DNA of 64,000 nucleotides, from NCBI GenBank assembly GCA_026214975.1, contig CM047817.1, positions 54,556,246-54,620,245 of the forward strand. Reading direction: 5' to 3'. How positions within the stretch are numbered: position 1 is the first letter of the stretch; each line of letters starts with the position of its first letter. Shown here in pieces: positions 55,491 through 64,000 of the stretch. The translations under genes and the position numbers were made by a program. The notes under the pieces are model-generated. The model was not told the origin of the DNA, did not search any database, and was given only the letters and a program-made list of their open reading frames with translations. Origin of the DNA: Gentiana macrophylla (taxonomy: Eukaryota > Streptophyta > Magnoliopsida > Gentianales > Gentianaceae).

Positions 55491-57205
55491 TGTTGGTCCC
55501 TTGAAAAGGCTAACACAAGTTTAGAGAGGGGGGGTGAATAAACTTGTCCCTAAAACTGGATTTAAAGAAAATTAAGGTTCAGTAAAAAACTTGCGTGGAG
55601 TTAAGCTGACAAAGCTGAGATTAAGTCAAATTGACTTAAGTTTGGCTCGAAGTCAACCGGCGGATATGATTTTAGCTTTTTCCGATCTTGTTATTCTATT
55701 GTGTGGCGAGTGTTGTGAACTGAATTCTGGTGAATGTCAGTTGTGACTGTGAGGAGTATAACAATCAAGTATCACAATGCTGTAAGTAAATGCTGAATAA
55801 ATTAATAAATGCGTAAAGTAAATAAGGCGGATGTTATAGAGGTTCAGGGTGGTGTAATCTCTGCACGTCCTCTCTTCCCATGTGGTGCGGAGGAAAATTC
55901 CACTAGAACTTCTTGAGGTGAATGTTACAAAAAGTCCTAAACAATAGTCTTTGGCTAATCCACAGCTTCACTATCTAAGCAGTTGTAGAACAAGTATAAT
56001 TCTTTGCTCTTCAAATGCTTGAACCACTTTGGTCCTTAAAGGGTAGGATTGCCTCTTCACCGGCTACCACGAAACACTTGTCTACCATTTGCTTGTCACA
56101 ACTGTCCTTGGCGAAACCTTCCCTGTTTGCTTCACAGTCTAAAACCTTTGATGTAGAATCAAGGTTGGGCTGATAATCAATAAGTTGATTCTTGTTTGTG
56201 GTTCTTCAAAGTGTTGAATTCTTGATAAATTCTTTGTAGCTTGAACACTTGAAGAAATTTCTTGATCTTGCAATTAAGTGCTTAGCAGGTAATCTTTTGA
56301 ATTTGGCTTTCCCCCTCAATTTGATATTTCTTGACTAGATAAATTCCTTTTAATTTTCTTGCTTTATTATCATATACCTGCACTCTATTCTGATGTTGTA
56401 GAGGAAGTCTATTTATAGGGGTTCATTCAACGTTCATCCTGCTTGTAACGACTATATTTTCTGACCGTTCTGCTGTGTCCGTACTTCATCCAATGAAATT
56501 GCTTTCTTTACAACGTTCGATCAGACGATCGTTTCTTTGGATGGTTGACTTATAAAACGAGTTTTTCATTTGTCCGGCTTTCTAACTGGACTTGGAGCAT
56601 TAACTGAGATTTTACTCTTATTTAAATATCAGTACTCCAGTTTTCATCTGATTATAATTGACTTAATCAGAGTACACCATGACTCATTATCATCTGAGAA
56701 TTCATTGTCCTTATGATTGTTGGGTCTTCATACAAGATCCATTAAGTCAGTTCAGGTCACCACAATTTTGCTTGAAGTCTAACTTTACAGTCTCGACTTG
56801 TAATCTTCACAACTGATTTTGAACCCTCAGTTCTTCATTCTTCAATAACTGAGTTTGAACCCTCAGTTCTTCGATCTTTTAGATAAGTCAAGCGAGTCAG
56901 TAACTCTCGGCGAACTTACCTTCTTCGATTTCATGTAGGTGTATTCGAGTCGATTTGCTTGTCTCGATGATTTCGGTTTTCTAAATGATTTCCGGTTTTC
57001 AGTTTCACGACACACTAATAATTACGATTGCTTGTCCGATGTAACCTATACAAATATCGACTCTAGTAAAACTTATACATTCGGTTCTAGCCATCTTTTA
57101 GCTTTCCACTATAACGGTGGCTTCAAAGACTTCATCAATGGGGTTAAGATAATATTTTAACAAATAAGATGAATTATCATCAAAACATAAATTTTATTTC
57201 CAACA
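55491..57205 (-). repeat. 5' LTR of COP-A
   Basis: 1715 bp. It aligns throughout with 45335-47051. Between about 56450 and 57130 most differences from the partner are at CAG or CTG sites. TATA box on the minus strand at 56409-56418. Confidence 0.95.
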
Positions 57206-58481
57206 GCTATGCTCTTGTCGAACTACTGTAACATACATCCCACGTGGAGGGGAGTCAATTGAGCCGAAGCTCGGTTGAACTAGCCCAACCATGGTTAGAC
57301 CATTTCCGAACCCATGTACTAAGATACTCCGATTTCTAAATTGTCACCAAAAGCGTAATCTCCTGTTTAAGGTGGGTTCACTGAGTAGCCATCACCGAAA
57401 AGCTCAATGATTTATCCAAGTGGGATTCTCTGAGAATCCATCACTAAAATCGTAATGATTGACAAAACCCGGGTGCTCGGTTTTTATAATTAGCTACTTA
57501 TTATTTAACTACCACATATTAAATTAATAACCATTCATACTAATTATTCGAGTTATACACGTCTATTTTAATTCAAAATTAAAAAACTACGTGTATGCGT
57601 TGGAGTGGAATCATGAAGATGCAAGTCATGGAAATTTTCCGGTTTTAAGCACGTAATCTTGATCAAACACAAAATTATACCGAAAAGTAAACACCGAGAC
57701 GGACCGTTGGTACCCCTGACCTACTATTTTCTAAGGAAAAGTAAAACTTAATCTATGTCTTCGATTCTTGATATTCGAATCTTGAACTCGAACTGCCGGA
57801 TCACGAACCATGAACACCCGAGAGGAGAAATGCTTTTTAATTAAATAAAACCGAATTATTATAATTAAATAAAACCTTTTTTTTTCTTTTGTTTTTCTCT
57901 TTCGGCTGTTACAAAATATTTCCCAAAATTTTTTGTTATTTTCTGCCAAATAACGGCAGATATGTATAAAAAAAAGTTTGGAGAAAAAGAAATACAGCCA
58001 CAAACTTTAAACCCTAGTCGCATGCAATTTTATTAAAACCAGACTTATAGCGACGAGTTTCAGCGTCGTAGAATGTCCTGTAGCGCAGAATTTTAATTAA
58101 AAAAATAGGTTTTTAGCCGTTTCTCCTCGTTCATACCTTGGGATTCGCCTTGATCTTCTTCTTTTCAGCAAGAACTTCATATTTCGAGCCTGGAATAACA
58201 AACTTACAATAAAAGATGTTACTTTTACATGGAATTTCGAAAATTGCATAATTAAAGATACAAATCCTATGCTCAATTGTTACTAAACTAAGAAGCTACA
58301 AAATAGATCTACAGGTAAACAATACCAACCCCAATCCATCTCTTCAACCACAACATTCACAAGCATACAACCTGATTAAATTTCGAATTTACCACAAAAA
58401 AAAAAAACGAAATAAAAACACCTATAACATGCTTTTCCACTCCAAGATCTAAAATTCATATACTTTGATCGTTAGATCAAA
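57206..58481 (-). other. LARD-B leader, between COP-A and the LARD-B primer site
   Basis: A 1.3 kb non-coding piece with the GCTAT duplication at its left end. The first 250 bases align in reverse with LARD-C 34730-35010. It contains the paired hairpins of LARD-B (57371-57439). The rest, toward the primer site, is AT-rich with several A/T runs (for example 57875-57890 and 58396-58406). A 90-codon minus frame (58003-57731) shows no protein resemblance. Confidence 0.75.
57371..57439 (-). other. Paired hairpins in LARD-B leader
   Basis: 57423-57439 is a perfect palindrome, GGATTCTC T GAGAATCC. A weaker partner lies at 57371-57396. They sit about 1.05 kb from the primer site, matching the LARD-C pair at 34742-34828. 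Confidence 0.6.
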
Positions 58482-58494
58482 GGCTCCGATACCA
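58482..58494 (-). other. Primer binding site of LARD-B, tRNA-Met type
   Basis: On the minus strand TGGTATCGGAGCC, two bases after the LTR end. Confidence 0.85.
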
Positions 58495-58496
58495 CT

Positions 58497-60285
58497 TGTT
58501 AGATGTAATATCGTCGGATCAATCATAGATTGATCCGATTACGCAGCGGAATGCATCAGATGTAGATCTAAACGAAAACAAAGAACATAAATTAAAGATC
58601 TAACTACAAGGGGGTTTAGGAGCCAAACTTTTTATGGTGCTTAACTCCAAGAACGATAGATCTCCAAGAACACGTGTATTGAGAAGCCACAGCCTTCCAA
58701 CGTGTATATCCCAGCAACACCAGGTGTATAGTGTTTCACGCCGCCGGACCTCCTTGATATGCTACCTAGAAAACCCGAAGTTTTCTAAACTCGAACCCAA
58801 AGAACTATAGCCGAAAATTCCAAGCTATATTTTTATGAAATAGGCATGATATATGTGATGTCAAAAGGCTTGGGAGAACTCTCTTTATATTGGAGAGTAA
58901 AACTTATGCCCCAAGGATTAAATAATTAATACAAAATCAATTATAATAATCCTTTTCCCCTAAAAAGATAAATCTATAATATTCCTAAATTTAATTAGGA
59001 TATACAAAAGATTTTCCTTTCCTTAAATTATTTAACACATAAATAATTTAATCACATGTCTTATTATTTATTGAGAAAACAAATTTCCCAAAAATAAATA
59101 ATATAATTTTCGGCCAAGACTTGGGTAAAACCCTAGTCCAAACGAAAATTCCACACTTGGGCCGTGTCCACGAAAAAATGTATTTTTCATTTATTTAATT
59201 ATCTAGTCCAACTAAACAATTAATCCACATACCAAATTAAATAGCCCAATGCACTATTAATTATAATTGAGGTGAAACGACGAGAAAACTAATTATGCTA
59301 TTTTGGGAGCCACGTCGGGGACCATGGACCCATATTCAGTAGCTACAAAAAATCGAATAAAATTATTCATCAGACAGAATAATTAATCCAACATATTAAT
59401 TCTGGGATTACACCACCATAAACCCGAAACTGAACTCTATCGAATATAGATAAATTACACTTAATTTTATGAGTCGAAAGCGTCCATTGATATAATCATT
59501 ACATACGGATAAATCCTCCATAGACTGTTCACTTTGATTCGGGATATTTCCGTAAACCCTTCTCGAAACATATTATCCTTATTTACCTTTAACCCCCTAG
59601 TGATCAATTAGTTCATAACTAATATAATATGAACTCGGCCGATCGATCAGTTTCTAGGGTTAACAAATAAGGGAACTGTCTGTCTACTTCTCGAGGGAAG
59701 GAATGGATTCCATATTTGTGATAGCACAGAATACTCACTCATCCTAGAATAGAGCCAACGAGAAGTGTTGGACCACATACTATGAAGTGATCCTTACTAA
59801 CACATCAAAGTCCACCCTCGTCTAAGCAGTTGTCTGTGATCACCTCAGGATTGAGATTAATCCATATATGATCATCTTGTGATTCGATATGACTTCTCGA
59901 TCACGGAATTATATCAAGAACACAAATCAAATCGGTCCAGCCCTATATGATTATCATCATATATAAATGCCCCTTTAGGTACCTTATTACCGACAGTCCG
60001 GATAAGACTGTCACACCTAAAGTGTTCTGGGCGCATTATTAGCAAATTAATCATGAGACCCGTACTCAGATTAATAAACGCTATGGACTAAGTTAATTTT
60101 AAGTACATCTCACTAACTTAATCCTCTTGTTTATAGCCATACACTAAGTTATGTGATTACATAAACGAGGTACTTAGGATTTTCAGTAGTGTCTTAATTA
60201 TAAGCATACATGCATATAATACGATGAATTATTAATTCTGTCCTAAAACAATTAGATAATTGGCTTTCGGGCACTACACCTAACA
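58497..60285 (-). repeat. 5' LTR of LARD-B
   Basis: 1789 bp, the partner of 12159-13941. Differences are scattered substitutions of all kinds and a short indel (for example at 58675-58682), unlike the younger pairs. The TATA region at 58884-58891 reads AATATAAA on the minus strand against TATATAAA in the 3' LTR. The LTR inverted repeat is at 58768-58786. Confidence 0.93.
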
Positions 60286-60290
60286 GTGAT
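60286..60290 (+). repeat. Target duplication of LARD-B (GTGAT), right copy
   Basis: Matches 12154-12158. Confidence 0.95.
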
Positions 60291-61727
60291 ATCTTCAATG
60301 ATCATAAGTTGCTGATTATTAAATCCATCACCTGCTTGTTGATTGTCAATTTATCTCGATTTGAACCGGCAAATCTTTTTGCTTTGATTCTGATTTGCGT
60401 AGCTAGAGGTGGAGGTTGATTATCCTTTTGCAGAAATATAGTCATATCAGCTTCTTTCCTTGAATTATCATCTTCACCATCATCCTTTTTCTTTGAAGTA
60501 TCTTCAGGAATAGATGATGTGGTTGATTCTCTTCGTTGAGCTAGTTCAGTGAATCTATTGAACCAATTTGCAAGAAATTCTGACAAAGGAAACAAAGTAT
60601 ATAGACCTCTAATTTCAAATTCCTTCAAGAGTACCTTTTCTTCAGATTTTAAAATAGCATAACGAGAATCTTCTGGTTTGAGTTTCATTTTCATTAGCCT
60701 GATGATTCTATCAGGTTCAAAAACTAGGGCTTGTTGCTGATCTGATTGGTGTTGTAACTGAGAAGTATCACCAGCAGGAATGCTTTTCTTTCTAACTTCA
60801 GTTGTCAGTTGTTGTTGTTCCCCCTCAGTTGGTGCTTTCTTACTCGAAGTTTCTAGGTACAAACATTTTACAACTGATCATTCTTTTGCTGATTCGGCTT
60901 TCCGCTTGATTCTTTTGTGTTGACTTTCTCTTTGAGACATAGTGTTCTCAATGCGGCTTCAGGTTGGGAAGTTGTTCTTGTGACTGCTGCATGTTCCTAT
61001 GTATTGGTAGTTGTAGCTGCAGTTTGTCTTGCTTTCTTCCCCACCTCAAGTTTTTGCAGATAAAATTAAATTATTCCACTGAGTGTTTTCTTCGGTCTGA
61101 ATCTGTCAACAGTTACTTGTCCTTCAGCTTGAGCTCTTTGTATATTTTCCAATTTATCTAAGTGTTGCTTCTTTATCTGATTGACGATATAACCGGCCCA
61201 ATTGAATTGTAGTTCATCCCAAATTATGTTATCAGATAAACATTGTCATCAGATAGTATGTTGATTCTTTTGGATTTTCCAATAACATGTCTTTTGAGCC
61301 ATCTGCTAAGATATCCAAACTTTGGCTTGAGTTTTTCAACATGGATACCAACTTCTGCTGGTTCCTTAGATAATGTAATCTGCCTAAGAAAGGCGTCTCT
61401 TTTCAATGGTAGAGAAGTCAAATCTATTGATGTCACATATGAAGTTGTGAAACCAAATAGTGACTTCATGACTCGCTCATTGATAATAATACGATCTCCA
61501 TGAACTGTAGTGAATAGGGAGTCTCATACCAAACGCATATTCTCCCAGAACTGCAAAATTCCCTCCACATCACATTTTTCATTGAAAGTAACCTCCAGAA
61601 TGTTTCTTAATCCTGGTTGTTTCTAGATCTTCTCGCTGATATAACTTGCTAACAGAGTGTTGTTGCACATAGTTTCATAAATTTCGAAAGTATACACATC
61701 TAAATCTGTGATCAATCTTTCTTTTTG
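60291..61727 (-). pseudogene. ORF3 of COP-D, N-terminal part
   Basis: Coding homology to the COP-A extra ORF starts near 61727 (ERLITDLD region); the ATG of COP-A is missing here because a few codons are deleted. The frames 61469-61224 (MKSLFGF, IHVEKLKPKFGYLSRWLKRHVIGKSK) and 60862-60302 carry most of it; an FNWAGYIVNQ block lies between them near 61205-61175. A frame slip precedes the stop at 60302, and homology continues in another frame (QQLMIIEDIT) to the LARD-B insertion and on at 12153. The role is unknown, as for COP-A. Confidence 0.65.
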
Positions 61728-62148
61728 TGATTTGAGTGTGAAAACAAAAATTAAATTTGGAGATTATAAAAAATCTGATTTTTTATTTTAAGGAAATGTG
61801 AACGGAGGTTGGATATATAGGGGTAATGTACTGAAGGTTGATTAGTACAACTTTTCAAATTCCATGATGGTTTGTGTAACCAAGGCATGTATTGTTCTGA
61901 TAGTAAAGGGGTGTACACGCAATATATTCTGAGAAACTGCGGTAATTAAATGCGATATAACCGCTGTTGGTTTTATCTTATCAACCCTTGTCTTAAATTG
62001 ACTCTTAAAAAAACTGATGTTGAGGTCAGTTCTCGAATAAAGTTGGTCAGTTTCAGTTGGTCAGTTTGAAATTGTTGATGTCAATGACTGATATGTTAAG
62101 TGAGCGCACCAGCATAACAAAGATTAATCCCCTTGATGATTCTCTAGC
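61728..62148 (-). other. Spacer between RNase H and ORF3, COP-D
   Basis: About 420 bp without coding signal. It includes an AAAAGTTGTAC stretch near 61846-61856, corresponding to the AAAAGTCGTACC leader of COP-A and COP-E. Confidence 0.5.
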
Positions 62149-62907
62149 TTATCTGACATAACTGACTTTGATTATCCCCAATTCAGTTCTCAGTTTGGCA
62201 AATCTTTCTTTGTCCAAAGGTTTTGTAAAGCTGTCGGCCAACTGAACTTCAGTAGGTACATAAAGAATTGTAATATCCTTTTTCTCTGCATGATCTCTTA
62301 TAGAGTGGTGACGCACATCTATGTGTTTTGTCCTTGAGTGTAAAACTGGATTGTCAGTTATTGAAATTGCACTTGTGTTGTCACACATTATGGGAATCGT
62401 TTCTTCTTCTAACACATAATCTCTTAATTGTTGTTTAATCCATAAAACTTGAGCACAACAACTTCCAGCTGCTATGTATTCTGCTTCAGCTGTTGAAGTT
62501 GAGATAGAGTTTTGCTTTTTTCTAAACCAAGACACAAGTCTATTTCCTAGCAACTGACATGTGCCTGAGGTGCTCTTTCTGTCCACTTCGCATCCTGCAT
62601 AATCTGAGTCTGAGTAAGATATTAGCTTGAATTCTCCTTCTCTTGAATACCAAATTCCAACCCCATCTATATCTTTCAGATACTTCAAGGTTCTTTTTAC
62701 AACTGTGAGATGACTTTCCTTTGGTTTCGACTGAAATCTTGCACATACACCAACAGTAAAAGATATGTCTGGCCTACTTGTTGTAAGATAGAGTAAGCTT
62801 CCAATCATTCTTCTGTAAAGTGTTTGATCAACATCTTTGCCTTCTTTGTCTTCATCTAACCTGATGTTGGTCCCCATTGCTGTAGAAATTCCAGCTGATT
62901 TTTCCAT
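62149..62907 (-). CDS. RT end and RNase H, COP-D
   Basis: An uninterrupted 252-codon frame. Residues about 30-60 (LYRRMIGSLLYLTTSRPDISF) end the reverse transcriptase region. RNase H follows, with the catalytic regions SYSDSDYAGC (about residue 100), STAEAEYIAAG and [14 protein letters not shown], then [12 protein letters not shown] and [13 protein letters not shown] near the end of pol. All expected acidic residues are present. The frame stops at 62149, the natural pol end. The first Met is only the first in the frame; translation would come from upstream. Confidence 0.85.
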   Translation of the reverse strand: MEKSAGISTAMGTNIRLDEDKEGKDVDQTLYRRMIGSLLYLTTSRPDISFTVGVCARFQSKPKESHLTVVKRTLKYLKDIDGVGIWYSREGEFKLISYSDSDYAGCEVDRKSTSGTCQLLGNRLVSWFRKKQNSISTSTAEAEYIAAGSCCAQVLWIKQQLRDYVLEEETIPIMCDNTSAISITDNPVLHSRTKHIDVRHHSIRDHAEKKDITILYVPTEVQLADSFTKPLDKERFAKLRTELGIIKVSYVR

Positions 62908-63990
62908 ACCAAACTTTCGATAAGTTCTCTTGTGAACTTGGTTTGGTGAATGAAAATTCCATCATCTAATTGTTTAACTTGTAATCCAAGAAAGTAATTC
63001 AATTCTCCCATCATACTCATCTGAAATTTTCTCTTCATTAAACTTGCAAATTTCTCACATAACTGTTCATTTTATGATCCAAAAATAATGTCATCAACAT
63101 AGATCTGAACAAGTAGAGTGCTCTCTTCATTTTTCATTCTGAATAAAGTTTTGTCAATATTTCCATTGATAAATCCATTTTCCACTAGAAACTGAGATAG
63201 AGTCTCATACCAAGCTCTTGGAGCTTGTTTAAGTCCATAAAGAGCTTTCCTTAGTCTGAATACTTTATCAGTTTGATTTTTGATCTCGAATCCAGGTGGT
63301 TGTTGAACATAAACTTATTCTTCAAGTATTCCATTTTAAAAATGCGCTCTTAACATCCATCTGGTATACTTTGAACTTTTTGTGAGCTGCAAAGGCAAGA
63401 AATAGCCTGATTGCTTCTAATCTTGCAACTGGTGCATAAGTTTCATCAAAATCTATGCCTTCTGCTTGAGAATACCCTTTAGCTACGAATCTAGCTTTGT
63501 TTCTGATGATATTCCCATCTTCATCAAGTTTGTTTCTGAATACCCATTTTGTTCCAATAATATTCACATGAACTGGTCTTTCTACCAATTCCCATACTTG
63601 ATTTCTTTCGAATTCATTCAGTTCTTCTTGCATAGCTAGTATCCAGTCAGGATATTTCGAAGCTTCTTCTATCTCCTTAGGTTCAGATTGAGATAGAAAA
63701 CATGCAATCATTGCATCTAGTTGATGTCTTGTTCGAACTCCAGCTTGAGTGTCACCAATAACTTGTTCTTCAGGGTGATCTCTCATCCATTGATAAGCAG
63801 GTGCTTGCATCAAGGGATTTACATTTTGTTCGACTGGTTGTTCAAGAAATGGTTCTTGAATTTCTTCAACTGAGCCAGAATCATTTTGTTCAGAAGTGGG
63901 TTGTTGAGTGGTTGAAAACTGAGACTGATCTTGATCTGAAGAATCTGAAATCCGTAGTCTTCCAATGTCAACAAAAACTGATTCTGGCAA
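62856..63990 (-). pseudogene. Linker and reverse transcriptase, COP-D
   Basis: The frame 63990-63322 (222 codons) has the variable linker ([25 protein letters not shown]), the [15 protein letters not shown] block, [15 protein letters not shown] and [11 protein letters not shown] up to DVKSAF. A slip at about 63335 and a TAA near 63316 break it. The YVDD site is at 63101-63090, followed by an in-frame TAA at 63074-63072. The frame 63038-62856 continues with [15 protein letters not shown]. It is less broken than the RT region of COP-A. Confidence 0.82.
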
Positions 63991-64000
63991 GATTGGTAAC

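Larger units (their letters stand above)
45335..57205 (-). mobile_element. COP-A: full-length Ty1/Copia element with extra ORF (Sirevirus-like)
   Basis: An 11.9 kb minus-strand element: 5' LTR 55491-57205, primer site 55488-55477, gag 55374-53950, protease/integrase/RT/RNase H 53950-50060, spacer, extra ORF 49568-47195, polypurine tract 47065-47053, 3' LTR 45335-47051. The order INT before RT makes it Copia. The long LTRs and an ORF after pol suggest a Sirevirus/Maximus-type lineage; I cannot confirm that without a tree. Gag and pol contain several stops and slips, although the LTRs are close to each other. Confidence 0.95.
12159..60285 (-). mobile_element. LARD-B: large non-coding LTR element, split by four insertions
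   Basis: A minus-strand element with LTRs at 58497-60285 (5') and 12159-13941 (3'). Its own sequence is 12159-14165, 23078-23220, 31786-31941, 41563-45334 and 57206-60285 (each junction includes one copy of a target duplication), about 9.1 kb in total. The pieces align in order with LARD-C read in the opposite orientation. The primer site is of the tRNA-Met type and the polypurine tract (CAAGTGGGAGAT) is Copia-like, but no gag or pol is detectable. This fits a large retrotransposon derivative relying on another element's enzymes. The two LTRs differ by scattered substitutions, so B is older than its inserts. Confidence 0.93.
60291..64000 (-). mobile_element. COP-D, upstream part (pol and start of ORF3)
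   Basis: Continuation of COP-D beyond LARD-B. On the minus strand from the right edge: RT N-terminus and linker (63990-63322), RT (to 62856), RNase H (62907-62149), spacer, and ORF3 N-terminal part (61727-60291). Protease, integrase, gag and the 5' LTR should lie right of 64000. Confidence 0.9.

Noticed and set aside
57731..58003. 90-codon minus-strand frame with a hydrophobic start (possible small membrane protein)
   Set aside because: It lies in the AT-rich leader of LARD-B, is not conserved in LARD-C, and is low-complexity (Lys/Phe/Ile-rich).
1..64000. A bacterial-type operon, defence system or biosynthetic cluster
   Set aside because: All recognisable coding sequence belongs to retrotransposons; there are no operon-like gene runs or ribosome binding sites.

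Overview
The window is plant nuclear DNA, very probably from a eudicot. It consists of LTR retrotransposons nested inside one another. I found no ordinary host gene, tRNA, rRNA or CRISPR array. Evidence for a plant: Ty1/Copia and Ty3/Gypsy proteins of plant type (Gypsy pol ending in a chromodomain, Copia pol with a YVDD reverse transcriptase and an extra ORF after RNase H), primer sites of the initiator-tRNA-Met type (TGGTATC...) and AT-rich 1.7-2.1 kb LTRs.

Layout, oldest to youngest. (F) 1-2015, minus: remnant of an Athila/Tat-like Gypsy element. (COP-E) from 2016, plus: a Copia element that lost pol but kept gag ends and a long extra ORF; its 3' LTR is cut after 53 bp at 9295. (COP-D) from 9296, minus: a Copia element of a related family, running past the right edge; in the window it occupies 9296-12158 and 60291-64000. 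(LARD-B) 12159-60285, minus: a large non-coding LTR element inserted inside the extra ORF of COP-D. Four younger elements sit inside LARD-B: GYP-1 (14166-23077, plus), GYP-2 (23221-31785, minus), LARD-C (31942-41562, plus, same family as B) and COP-A (45335-57205, minus). All five complete insertions have matching 5-bp target duplications: GTGAT (B), ATGTG (GYP-1), ATCAT (GYP-2), AATCA (C) and GCTAT (COP-A). Removing the four inserts leaves about 9.1 kb for B, close to the 9.6 kb of C.

The three Copia elements (A, D, E) share LTR ends, primer site and an extra ORF downstream of pol with a conserved FNW-x2-YI region; the layout resembles Sireviruses. The two Gypsy elements look like Tekay/Del chromoviruses. 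LARD-B and LARD-C have Copia-type ends but no detectable gag or pol, so they would depend on enzymes made elsewhere. They nevertheless share non-coding structure: paired hairpins, a conserved block, a hairpin in the LTR, and an octamer AGTGGGAG repeated eight times in each, always in the sense orientation.

Caution on quality: in the young LTR pairs, most differences fall on CAG/CTG sites and have forms (CTG to CG, CAG to CGG, AACTGA to AAGCGA) that deamination does not produce. This looks like consensus error at CHG-methylated cytosines, so some frameshifts and stops described here may be artefacts. Boundaries come from reading sequence and matching repeats by eye; internal domain limits are approximate.
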